A stretch of 64,000 nt of DNA from Agelaius tricolor. Taxonomy: Eukaryota; Chordata; Aves; Passeriformes; Icteridae. The notes below the pieces were generated by a model that was not told the DNA's origin, searched no databases, and was given only the letters and a program-made list of their open reading frames with translations. The position numbers and the translations under genes were made by a program. The stretch is taken from positions 1,054,001 through 1,118,000 of the forward strand of contig JALJCS010000016.1 in assembly GCA_023055355.1 (NCBI GenBank), read 5' to 3'. Numbering within the stretch: the first letter of the stretch is position 1; every line of letters begins with the position of its first letter. Of this stretch, positions 54,881-64,000 are shown piece after piece.

Positions 54881-57800
54881 TCAGTTGTGCTTGGCCCGCC
54901 CTCCCCGCAGGTAACTCTTCCACCTCTTGACGAACTCCTTGAAGACGGGCGCGTCGTCGATGGAGCCCAGCAGCTGCAGCTGGTTGATGTGCGTGGTGTG
55001 GTAGTCCCAGCGCGCCAGGTTGGGCGCCGTGCCCAGCATGAAGTGCCGCAGGTCGTAGATGGTGCCCGAGCCGGTGTCGAAGAGCGGCAGCATGGCCTTG
55101 AGCGACTCCATGCCGCGCTCGTAGAGCAGCCGCGCCTCCTTGCCCAGCTTCTCCCCGGCCGTCTCCTTCAGGTCGTAGAGGCCGATCAAGGAGTACATGA
55201 AGCCGTTGAGCACGAAGGAGCTGGGCGTGGTGGGGTACTCCTCGTACCAGTCGTGCCGGTTCATGAACACCGCCTTGACCCCGCGCTGCTCCGCCGGCAG
55301 CTTGAAGGGCGCCGTGGCCCGGAGCGCCGCGCCCAGGAACGCCGGCTCCTTGGTCAGCTGGTAGGCCCTGACCAGCGTGGACATGGCCTGGCCTTGCGCC
55401 ATGGCCGAGTACCAGCCCGGATCCAGGGATTTGAAGCCTTCCCCCAGCTTCCTGGTGACCATGATGGGCCAGCCGCCGCGCTCGTCCTGGTTGCGCAGCA
55501 GCCAGCGGCTGGCGGCGAAGAAGGCGGCCATGTGGGCGGTGGCCGAGATGGTGACGTTGTCCAGGAAGCCGCGGCCTTTGGCCACCAAGCGCAGCACCCT
55601 CTTGGGCATGATCTTGGTTTGCTTCACCGCCTTGGTGTTGGAGAGCCCCACGCCCTTGCGCAGATCCGTCAGCAGGTCCCGGGTGAGCGTGCTCCAGCTG
55701 CTGCGCGCTCCGATGCCGTAGAAGATGTCCCTGTCCCTGAGGGCGATGAGCTGCGTGCTGGACACGTAGTGCACGGTGAAGAGCTGGTTCCTCTCCGTGG
55801 TCTCCAGCACCACGGACACGCTGCCGTTGCTCAGCAGCTTCAGGTCGAAGGAGATGATGAAATCCCGGCCGTTGTTGAGCTCCAGGGAGACGCCCTCGGA
55901 GCTTTCTGCAAAAGCAACCCCGGAAAAGGCTCGCTCAGCACGGAAAGATTCCCATTTCCAAAGGGTTGGAGCGGATTCCAGAGGCCATCCCCGCTCCCAG
56001 GAGGGATTCCAAAGCTTTTAGAGCAGCCCTTCAATAATTCAACGTTTCTGGGCTGTTTCACCTGATTGGATCGGGAATGAAGGATAAGGAATGAAAAGGA
56101 TGGAGAATGGAGGACTGGGAACAAAAAGGATGGGGAATGGAGGATTGGGAACGAAAAGGATGGCGAATGGAGGACTGGGAACAAAAAGGATGGAGAATGG
56201 AGGATTAGGAATGAAAAGGATGGGGAATGGAGGACTGGGAACAAAAAGGATGGGGAATGAAGGAGTGGGAATGAAAAGGATGGGGAATGGAGGATTGGGA
56301 ATGAAAAGGATGGGGAATGAAAAGGATGAAGAGTGAAGAGGACAGGAAATGAAGCATAAGGAATGAAAAGGATTGGGAATGAAGGACTGGGAATGAAAGA
56401 CTGGAATCAAGGATTGGGAACAAAGGCCAAACAAAACCCCAGCACCCAACAATTCCCACTCCCTGCCCCACCACCCACCGGAATTCCCACCACCCACCTG
56501 GGCAGGAGAACTGCTTGACCCCGGTGAGCCGGGTCTTGTCCCAGACGGTGGTGAGGGAGCAGCCCTTGGGCACCGTCCATTCCCCGTTCCCGTTCCCATC
56601 CCCCGCCGTCTCGTACACCTCCACGTGCGGCGGCTTCTCCGTCAGGTTCTTGCTGTAGTGGCTCAGCCCGTACTGGGCGATCTGGATGGGGTAGAAGTAG
56701 CCCTGGGGGCCCCACTGTGTGGAGAGAGGAACTCCTGCCCGGAAAAAAACACTGGCATGAGCGTTGGAATGAGGGAAAAAGTCCTGCTCTGCACCCCGAA
56801 ATTCCAGGAGCTCCATCAATGCAGTTGGACGTTAGAGGGAAGTCACAGGGAAGGAGGGCGTTGGGCCCTTTCCCAGTAAAATCCAGAATTCCATGGTTTC
56901 AGCTGTTAGAGGAATTCCTGGCATGGTCTTCCCAACTTTTATGGAATTGTGGAAAGGCTGGGTGCAAGGGAACCTCAATCCCACCCCATTCCACCCCTTC
57001 CAAGGGTAAGGCCACTTCCACCATCCCAGGGTGCTCCAAGCCGGCATTGGACATTCCTGGGATCCAGGGGCAGCCACAGCTTCTCTGGGAACTCCAGCCC
57101 AGCCCGGAATTCCTGCCCCATATCCCATCCACCCCTGCCCTCTGGCACTGGGAGCCATTCCCCGTGTCCTGTCCCACCCAACCCATCCCTGACAATCCCA
57201 AGGCCCGAGGCGCCACCACTAAACCCCATTCCTACATTCCCAGCACCAAATCCAGGTCACTTCACGCTTCCAGCACATTTTAAGGAGGACTTCCTGCAGA
57301 TTTTCATGATCATCCCAACCCCAAAAAACCTTCTGCTCTGCTGATGTCCCTGACACTGTTACAGACCTTGCCAGTGGCATCCCCATTCCCACATCCCCAC
57401 CAGAACAGCCAGGTCACTCTGTACTTCCAGCACATTTTAAGGATCATCCCAATCCCAAAAATTGCTGGGAATCCTCTGCTTTCCCAGCAAAACCCAAGTT
57501 CCACACCACTGATGCACCTGACCCTGCCACAGACCTTGATGGTGCCACCCCCATTCCTACGTTCCCATCACCATATCCAGGTCACTTCACACTTCCAGCA
57601 CATTTTAAGGAGCACTTCCAGCACATTTTAAAGAGGATATCCCAGGATATTTTCGGGTTTATCCCAATCCCAAAAATTCCTGGGAATCCTCTGCCTCCCA
57701 CCTTTCACACCGCTGACGCACTTGACCCTACCGCCATTCCCATATTCCCACCAGAACATCAAGGTCACTCTGCACTTCCAGCACATTTTAGGGATCGTCC

Positions 57801-59201
57801 CAATCCCAAAAGGATCCTCAGGCTCACACCTTCCACATTGCTGATGCACTTGACCCTGTCACGGACTTTGCTGGTGCCACCTCCATTCCCACATTCCCAC
57901 CAGAACATCCACGTCCCTTCGCGCTTCCAGGAGATTTTACGGAGCACTTCCAGCACATTTTACAGAGCACTTCCAGGAGAGTTATGGGATCATCCCAACC
58001 TCACAGACTCCCCCAGGGAATGCCCAGGCCCTCATCCTCCATGCCACTGACACACTTGACCCTACCACCATTCCCACATGCCCACCAGAATATCCGTGTC
58101 CCTTCGCACTTCCAGGAGATTTTAAGGATCATCCCAACCCCAAAAATTCCCGGGAATGCCCAGGCTCACACCTTCCACCCCACTGACGCACTTGACCATG
58201 TCACCACTCCCATTCCCATCCAGGTCACTCTGCACTTCCAGCATGTTTTGCAGAGCACTTCCAGCACATTCTACAGAGCGCTTCCAGGAGATTTTAGGGC
58301 TCATCCCAACCCCAAAGACTCCCCAGGGGGAACGCCCAGGCCCTCACCCTCCACGCTGCTGATGCACTTGATCCTCTCATGGACTTTGCCAGTGCCACCT
58401 CCGTTCCCACATTCCTACCGGAACATCCAGATCACTCTGCACTTCCAGCACATTCTACAGAGCGCTTCCAGGAGATTCTAGGGCTCATCCCAACCCCAAA
58501 GACTCCCCAGGGGGAATGCCCAGTCCCTCACCCTCCACGCCGCTGATGCACTTGACCCTACCACAATTCCCACATTCCCACCAGAACGCCCAGGTTCGCT
58601 TCACACTTCCAGCACATTTTACAGAGCACTTCCTGCACGTTTTACAGAGCACTTCCAGGAGATTCTAGGGCTCATCCCAACCCCAAAGAGGTCCCTCACC
58701 CTCCACGCCGCTGATGCACTTGACCCTGTCGCGCAGCTCCACGTTGTAGCCCTCGAAGGACATGAAGACGCCGTCGGGCCGGTACGGCGCGCGCTGGGCG
58801 TACACCTTGGAGTAGCTGTGGGAGAACTCGAACCTCTCGCCCCCGTCAGCCTGGGCGATGCGTCCGTACACCTGGAAGTACTTCTCCACCCAGCTGAAGG
58901 GCAGGAACACCTCGCTGCCCTCGCGCCGCCCCTTCACCGTCTGCTCCTCGTTGATGACGCAGTCGATCTCCTCGTAGCGCGGCCCCGCCACCGCCCTCCC
59001 GGCGCTTCCCGGCATTCCCGGGGCTCTGGGGGCGTCCTGGGGCGAGGCCTCCTCGCTGTCGGGAATGCCGGGGTGCTCCGGGGGGCCTGGAGCGGGCTGG
59101 GGGCGATGGGAGCAGCGGGTCCAGAGCAGCAGCGAGAGCAGAGCCAGGAGGGAGCAGAGCACCAGGAGCGCCTTGGAGCTGAGGCGGGCCAGGCAGCGCA
59201 T
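54881..59201 (-). CDS. GLCE: D-glucuronyl C5-epimerase (GLCE), complete, 3 coding exons
   Basis: Golgi enzyme that converts D-glucuronate to L-iduronate in heparan sulfate/heparin. Exons: 59201-58700, 56734-56498, 55905-54881; 1764 nt, 587 aa (human 617). It is a type II membrane protein with a short N-tail [10 protein letters not shown], then a signal anchor at about residues 11-29 ([17 protein letters not shown]). The stem is shorter and Pro-rich compared with human. The catalytic body starts at [20 protein letters not shown]. The C-terminal helical domain is near-identical to mammals, including [29 protein letters not shown] and [18 protein letters not shown], which hold the conserved tyrosines. 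It ends RAKHN. Phase is 1 at both introns, and the 12-nt leader before ATG follows a TTTCTCAG acceptor. An upstream out-of-frame ATG lies 8 nt before the start. Confidence 0.95.
56085..56420. repeat. About 29-bp minisatellite in GLCE intron 2
   Basis: Plus-strand units GGGAATGAAAAGGATGGG followed by GAATGGAGGA, about ten copies, all in one intron. Confidence 0.9.
56935..57205 (-). mobile_element. CR1 LINE fragment in GLCE intron 1
   Basis: Antisense CR1: catcccagggtgctccaagc, gatccaggggcagccacagc, catccacccctgccctctgg. Confidence 0.82.
57330..58695 (-). repeat. Eight-copy array of the GLCE exon 1 donor boundary
   Basis: Units of about 150-190 bp near 57340, 57505, 57710, 57838, 58040, 58175, 58350 and 58540 copy the end of the start exon (plus CTGATGCACTTGACCCTG, coding RVKCIS) and its donor. 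The copies near 58350 and 58540 keep the exact CCCTCACCCTCCACG junction. The rest of each unit is intron sequence (cattcccaccagaacatcca, cacttccagcacattttaag). Confidence 0.9.
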
Positions 59202-59217
59202 GGTGCTGCATTCCTGA

Positions 59218-59835
59218 GAAAAACAATGGGAAAAACGGGATCAGGAGAGGGATTTGGGGTGTTCCTGATGGGAATGGTCAGGGTGATGGGGTCAGGCAGC
59301 GCATGGTGCTGCATTCCTGGGAAAAACATGGAAAAACAGGGGAAAAACAGGATCAGGAGAGGGATTTGGGGTGTTCCAGATCGGAACAGCACCCAGGCCA
59401 GGCAGCGCGTGGTGCTGCATTCCTGGGAAAAACAATGGGAAAAACACGGAAAAACAGGATCAAGAGGGATTTGGGGTGTTCCAAATGGGAATGGCACTCA
59501 TGGTGCAGAATTCCTGGGAAAAACAGGGAAAAATGCAGAACAACAGGACCAAGTGAGGGATTTGGGATGTTGCTGATGGGAACAGCACCCAGACCAGGCA
59601 GTGCATGGTGCTGCATTCCTGGGAAAACAGGGAAAAACATGGAAAAATGGGATCAGGAGAGAGATTTGGGATGTTCTGGATGGGAATGGTCAGCACATGG
59701 TGCTGCATTCATGGGAAAACACGGGAAAACATGGGAAAACATGGGAAAACATGGGAAAACGGGAGCAGGAGGGAGATTTGGGATGTTCCGGCTGGGAATG
59801 TCACTCATGGTGGAACATCCCTGGGAAAACCATGG
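59218..59835 (-). repeat. Six-copy array of the GLCE start-exon acceptor and ATG
   Basis: Units of about 100 bp near 59291, 59393, 59488, 59593, 59688 and 59800 each contain the plus-strand string GCGCATGGTGCTGCATTCCT or a variant, followed by GGGAAAAACA. On the gene strand this is the TTTCCCAG acceptor, the 12-nt leader, the ATG and up to four codons. One copy has ATG changed to ACG. A run of ten-base CATGGGAAAA units lies at 59718-59762. Confidence 0.9.
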
Positions 59836-60015
59836 AAAAACAGGACCAGGACATGGATTTGGGCTTTCCTGGATGGGAATGGTATCCCTGTCCAGGCTCA
59901 GTGCCAACATTCCCAGCAATCAGGGAGATCTGGGTTCCAGGCTGGGACAGGAACTCCAGAGATCCCAGCAGAGCCGGGAATAAACAGGAATGGAGAAAAG
60001 CAGCTTTGCTCTTAC

Positions 60016-60112
60016 CTTAGGGAAAGGGAATTCTGGGAATTCTTGGAATTCTAACGCATCTCGAGCTTCCAGAGGCAAAAATCCCGGGATTTACAGATTC
60101 CTCTTGGGATTC
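60016..60112 (-). other. GLCE: Candidate non-coding exon in the GLCE 5' UTR
   Basis: A 97-nt segment bounded by a good acceptor (TTTTCCCTGCAG|GAATCC, at 60113) and a consensus donor (CTAAG|GTAAGAG, at 60015) on the minus strand, between the promoter CpG island and the GLCE start exon. It has no useful ORF. Human GLCE also has non-coding leader exons. Inferred from splice signals only. Confidence 0.45.
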
Positions 60113-60599
60113 CTGCAGGGAAAACCGGGGAAAATGGAGCTGGAGCAGCCCCAGATGGAGCTTTTCCTAGGAAATCCTGGTACTCCCAGGAAACTCCTCC
60201 GAATTCCAGGAAAATCCTGACATTCGCAAGGAAATCCTGGTATTCCCAGGAAAGTCATCTGATTCCCAGGAAACGCTTCATAATTCCAGGAAAATCCTCA
60301 GGGAATTCCAGGAATTCCGGATCCCATATTCCCGAATCCCAGAGCCGCAATTCCTGCACTCCACATCCTCCCAGCCCATATCCCGCATTTCCGCGCATTC
60401 CCGCATTCCCAGCCCGTATTCCCGAATTCCCAAATTCCCACCGCTCCCATTCCCTCATTCCAGGCTCCGGCAGCAACCCCGAGGCGGCCCGAGCACGCCC
60501 AGCCCGAGTAACCTCGCTGCCCTCTCCCTCTCCCGCTGCCATGATTCCCACCATTCCCGTCATTCCCATCATTCCCGTCATCCCGGGAATTCCCGGGAA

Positions 60600-61090
60600 T
60601 CCCGGCCCACTCCTCACCTGCGCCCAGGGCCTGGCGGGCGGCGGAACCCCCGCGCGGGGCAGCGGGGGGAGCACGGAGGGGCCGCGCCGGGGCCCCGCCC
60701 TCGCGCGTCGCGGCCAATGGGAGCGCGCGGGGGGCGGCGCGAGCACCGGGCGCCAGCCAATAGGAAACCGCGGCGCGGCGGTGCCGCCGCCACAACGGCG
60801 CCGGGTAGGGTAGGGCGGGGCGGGGAGGAGGCGCCGCCGCCCCGCCGGTTCCGGGGGCACCGGGAGCGCTGCGGGCGCCGCTCGCACCCCCGCGGGGCCC
60901 TGGCACCGCCGCAGCCCCCGCTGGCACCGGCGCGGCCGGGGGGTAGCGGCGGGAGCGGCCCCGCCCCGGCTTCCCGCGAGAGCGGCGGCGACCAATCAGA
61001 AGCGCGCATTTAAGGGGCGGGGCCTCCGGGCGGAGCGCGTCGCTGATTGGCTGTGTCAGGCCTCGCCCACAGCGCGGTCACGTGGCGAGG
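60600..61090 (-). promoter_or_regulatory. GLCE: GLCE CpG island, promoter and first-exon donor
   Basis: A dense CpG block with GC boxes and four CCAAT boxes: plus-strand CCAAT at 60714-60718, 60757-60761 and 60992-60996, and ATTGG at 61046-61050. A minus-strand donor GCGCAG|GTGAGG at 60617-60612 is a likely end of the non-coding exon 1. The start site is probably between 60650 and 60850. The island sits 1.0 kb from the end of NOX5. Confidence 0.65.
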
Positions 61091-61299
61091 CCGCGTGAGG
61101 TGCCGGCTTTGATCGCGATAATTAACGGGGATTAATGAATAATTAATGAATAATTAATGAGTAACTGATGAAAGGGACCGGGAGAGCGGCGGGCTGGGCA
61201 AGCGGCTCAGGGAGAGCGGAGGGGGGGAGCGGCTGCGCCGGGGGAGGTTTGGGAACGTTGGGAAAATTCCCACCTGGAAAATTCCCACCTGGAAAAGCT

Positions 61300-61465
61300 C
61301 CAGGCATGGAGGAGCTGCCAGGCAGGGCTGGAGTCACATCCCGGAGGGATTGGAGCCCTCTGGATGTGACACTTGGGGACAGCAGACTGGTTGGAGTCCG
61401 GGATCTCCAAGGGCTTTTCCAACAGAAACAATTCCGTGATTCCAAACAAATTCCATGATTCCAAG
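61300..61465 (+). mobile_element. CR1 LINE fragment (different subfamily) between GLCE and NOX5
   Basis: Ends tggttggagtccgggatctc, caagggcttttccaacagaa, ttccgtgattcc, the CR1 3' terminal pattern. 61470-61840 is unique and shows no gene. Confidence 0.6.
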
Positions 61466-61839
61466 ATCCTCCATCCCTAAAAACCACCCAGCTCGGGATA
61501 AACCCAACAGAACCCGGATGAACGTGATTCAATCCCAATCCAACACTAACCCGGGAATTCTGTGCCTTGCCCACCAGGAGCTGCTGCTTTGGAGCAGATT
61601 CCACGCCTGGAAAAGGGTGGAAAATCAGGAATTCCAAGCGTGGACTTGTTATCCACAGCCTCAGCAGCTCCTGATTCCTGGATTCTCTTGATTTACCAGG
61701 CAACCCAATCCAAATCCAGCACAGATTTCGGGCTGGAGGGAGTAGCATCTCTCATGCACCAATTCCCATCCCAGTTTTTCCTTGGTTTTGCCAAGGAGCT
61801 GGAATTGCTTTTATGAACCCCAACATTCCCATCTTTCCC

Positions 61840-62110
61840 CCAATTATTCCTCAGATCCAAAGGAAACTTTCTCATCTTTCCCTGATTTATTCCTCAGATC
61901 CAAAGGAACCTTTTCCATCTTTCCCTGATTTATTCCTCAGATCCAAAGGAATCTTTTCCATCTTTTCCTGATTTATTCCTCAGATCCGAAGGAAACTTTC
62001 CCATCTTTCCCTGATTTATTCCTCAGATCCAAAGGAAACATTCCCATCTTTTCGTGATTTATTCCTCAGATCCAAAGGAAACATTCCCATCTTTTCCCGA
62101 TTTATTCCCT
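61840..62110 (-). repeat. 43-bp tandem array carrying six AATAAA signals in the NOX5 3' UTR
   Basis: Units of 43 bp (on plus: cagatccaaaggaaac, then ttcccatctttc, then ctgatttattcct). TTTATT recurs at 61886, 61929, 61972, 62015, 62058 and 62101, exactly 43 bp apart, with a degenerate seventh unit at 61844. On the NOX5 strand each is AATAAA, the first 69 nt past the stop. Confidence 0.9.
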
Positions 62111-62174
62111 CGGTCCGCAGGCAGCATTCCCAGAGCCCCGGCCGCAGGGATCCCGGCTGGAATTGCGGCTGCTC

Positions 62175-63674
62175 TCAGAAGGTCTCGCGGTGGAAGCGGA
62201 AGCCGAAGCGGCGGCAGTGCCCGCGGATGACCCGCGCCAGCCCCGCGGAGCCGCTCAGGAACACCCGGACGCTGCCGCGCCGCTCCGCCGCCACCCGCCC
62301 GAACACCTGGAGCGGGAACCGCGCCGGGATCCGGGATCCGCCCTTCCCCGCCCCTTCCAGCATCCCCTGATCCCATTCCATCATCCCTGGGGCTGGACGA
62401 GGCAGCTGGAATGAGGTCACCTTTGGGGCCCCTTCCAACCCAAGCCATTCCATGATTCCATTCCCCAATTCCCTGATCCCATGATCCCATTCCACAATGT
62501 GACCCAGATCAGAGGCTTGGAGTGAGATCATCTTCCCATTCCCTCCCAACACATTCCCTGATTCTCTGATCGCATTCCATGATCCCATACCATGATTCCA
62601 TGATCCTGTGATCCCATTCCCCGATTCTCTGACCCCATTCCCCAATTCTCAGATCCCGTTCCATGATCCCATTCCCCAGTTCGCCAATCCTATTCCACGA
62701 TCCCATTCCCCAAGCTCTCTGATCCCATTCCCGGATTGTCTGATCCCATTCCCCAGTTCTCTGATCCTATTCCATGATCCCATTCCCTGATTCTTGGATC
62801 CTATTCCACGATCTCATTCCTTGATTCCGTGATCCCATTCCCCGATTCCGTAATCCCATTCCCCAGTTCTCTGATCCTATTCCATGATTCATTCCCTGAT
62901 TCCCTGATCCCATTCCCCGATTCTTGGATCCTATTCCACAATCCCATTCCCCGATTCCATGATCCCGCTCCCCCGCTCCCCCTCTCCCCCCGCCCCAGCG
63001 TTCCCGTTATTCCCCGTATCCCGGCTCCCTGACCTTGTCCCAGTCGGGGCGGCCGGGCTGGGTGCGGCAGCGGAGCCCGGAGATGGAATCGCGCTGCTCC
63101 CGGGCCGCCAGCAGGTCCAGGGCCAGCTGCAGCCCCAGCGCCTTCACGTCCCCCTTGCCCAGCGCCGAGGTCATGTACAGGTGCAGCTCCAGGAACTTCC
63201 CTGGCAACCCCAGGCATTCCAGCTGCCCACCGGGATCCGGCCCGCTCCGGGGCCTGGATTGGGCTGGGGGTTTTCCCGGGAATGATGCCGCGTGCTCCCG
63301 CTCACCTCCCGGCTCCAGCTCCGCCTGCTCCGCCTCCAGCTTGGCCAGGAGGCCCAGGAACCACTGCAGGTGCTGCTGGTCCCGCGTGATCCAGATGAAA
63401 TCCACCTGGCAGGGCGGGAAAGCCTCGGCTTGGGATCTCGCCGCATCCTGGCACCAAATCCAGCCCCCATTCCCAAAGTTTTCCCGGATTTGAGGGATGC
63501 TCCCAGGCTCTCCACCCCAGCACCCTGCAGCCCCATCCCAGGCCAAGCCTGGATCTCACATCCCCTCTCGCTCCTGTTCCCGTTCCCACCTTCCGGAGCG
63601 TCATCTCCTCATCCTGCCGTTCCTCGCTCCAGGAGAAATGGCAGCTGGGGCAGCTCTGCCTCCGCCGCCGGTAC
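62175..63674 (-). CDS. NOX5: NADPH oxidase 5, last four coding exons (partial; gene continues off the right end)
   Basis: Calcium-activated superoxide-generating flavocytochrome; the window holds its C-terminal NADPH-binding part. Exons: 63674-63590 (YRRRRQSCPSCHFSWSEER to MTLRK), 63405-63306 (VDFIWITRDQQHLQWFLGLL to LEPG), 63200-63034 (KFLELHLYMTSALGKGDVKA to PDWDK) and 62306-62175 (VFGRVAAERRGSVRVF to GFRFHRETF, stop). Phase holds at each junction; 160 aa are visible. Human NOX5 matches: CPSCQHSW, VDFIWINRDQ, LELHMYMTSALG, TRTQPGRPDW and GFRFFQENF. The Cys of the family FxCG motif is Ser here (VFLSGS). The donor after DWDK is GTCAGG. Upstream exons (EF-hands, transmembrane and FAD parts) lie outside the window. 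Confidence 0.93.
62375..62465 (+). mobile_element. CR1 LINE 3' end in the last NOX5 intron
   Basis: ctggaatgaggtcacctttg, ggccccttccaacccaagcc, attccatgattcc, then directly into the expanded tail array. Confidence 0.7.
62465..62995. repeat. Expanded CR1 3'-tail repeat in the last NOX5 intron
   Basis: Follows directly on a CR1 3' end (62375-62465). Units such as GATCCCATTCC, CCTGATTCTC and ATGATTCC look like the short terminal repeat of CR1, amplified over 500 bp. Confidence 0.8.
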
Positions 63675-63689
63675 CTGCATGGGGGAGTG

Positions 63690-64000
63690 GCGGTTCCTGC
63701 TCATTCCTTCCCATTCCTGCTCATTCCTTCCCATTCCCGCTCCTTCCTTCCCATTCCCGCTCCTTCCTTCCCATTCCCGCTCCTTCCTTCCCATTCCTGC
63801 TCATTCCTGCCCCTTCCTTCCCATTCCCGCTCCCTCCTTCCTTTTCCTGCTCCTTCCTTCCCATTCCCGCTCCCTCCTTCCCGTTCCTGCTCCTTCCTTC
63901 CCATTCCTGCTTCTTCCTGTCCCTTCCTGCTCCTTCCTTCCCATTCCCACTCCCTCCTTCCTTCCCATTCCCGCTCCCTCCATCCTTCCCATTCCTGCTC
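63690..64000. repeat. Pyrimidine-rich array in a NOX5 intron, runs off the window
   Basis: About 19-bp units of the type TTCCTTCCCATTCCCGCTCC to the end of the window, upstream of the first visible NOX5 exon. Confidence 0.9.

Noticed and set aside
55855..55870. Possible one-base insertion in GLCE exon 3
   Set aside because: On recount the run is AAA and the frame DFIISFD is intact, with the exon length fitting exactly.
54887..56065. 392-aa plus-strand open frame
   Set aside because: Antisense shadow of the large GLCE exon, open because of its high GC third positions.

Overview
The window is nuclear DNA from a vertebrate, most likely a bird and probably a songbird. The evidence is multi-exon genes with GT-AG introns, about two dozen CR1 LINE 3' ends in both orientations, very short introns and a high load of GC-rich minisatellites. 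No bacterial, phage or CRISPR signal is present. The species assignment is inference.

All genes lie on the minus strand, in transcription order from the right end: NOX5 (last four coding exons, 63674-62175), GLCE (three coding exons, 59201-54881), PAQR5 (seven coding exons, 47448-42678) and KIF23 (23 coding exons, 40055-21479). This is the order and relative orientation known from human 15q23. I rebuilt each exon set from conserved protein sequence, splice signals and reading phase. Every junction keeps frame, giving 958 aa for KIF23, 317 aa for PAQR5, 587 aa for GLCE and a 160-aa C-terminal part of NOX5. The products act independently: a superoxide-producing NADPH oxidase, the heparan sulfate glucuronyl C5-epimerase, a membrane progestin receptor of the PAQR family, and the kinesin of centralspindlin.

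Positions 1-20820 lie downstream of KIF23. I find no gene there, only CR1 fragments, microsatellites, minisatellites and unique sequence. CpG-rich promoters sit at about 40050-40270 (KIF23) and 60600-61090 (GLCE); a possible PAQR5 first exon lies near 50419.

The most unusual feature is a recurrent class of tandem repeat whose unit crosses an exon-intron boundary. At eight boundaries in three genes the repeat copies a splice site plus the adjoining coding bases: KIF23 exon 3 acceptor, exon 18 acceptor, exon 19 acceptor (with 64 coding bases), exon 19 donor, exon 22 donor; PAQR5 exon 2 donor; and both edges of the GLCE start exon, including its ATG. The introns therefore carry series of decoy splice sites and exon stubs. 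NOX5 has a related oddity past its stop: a 43-bp repeat that supplies six AATAAA signals.
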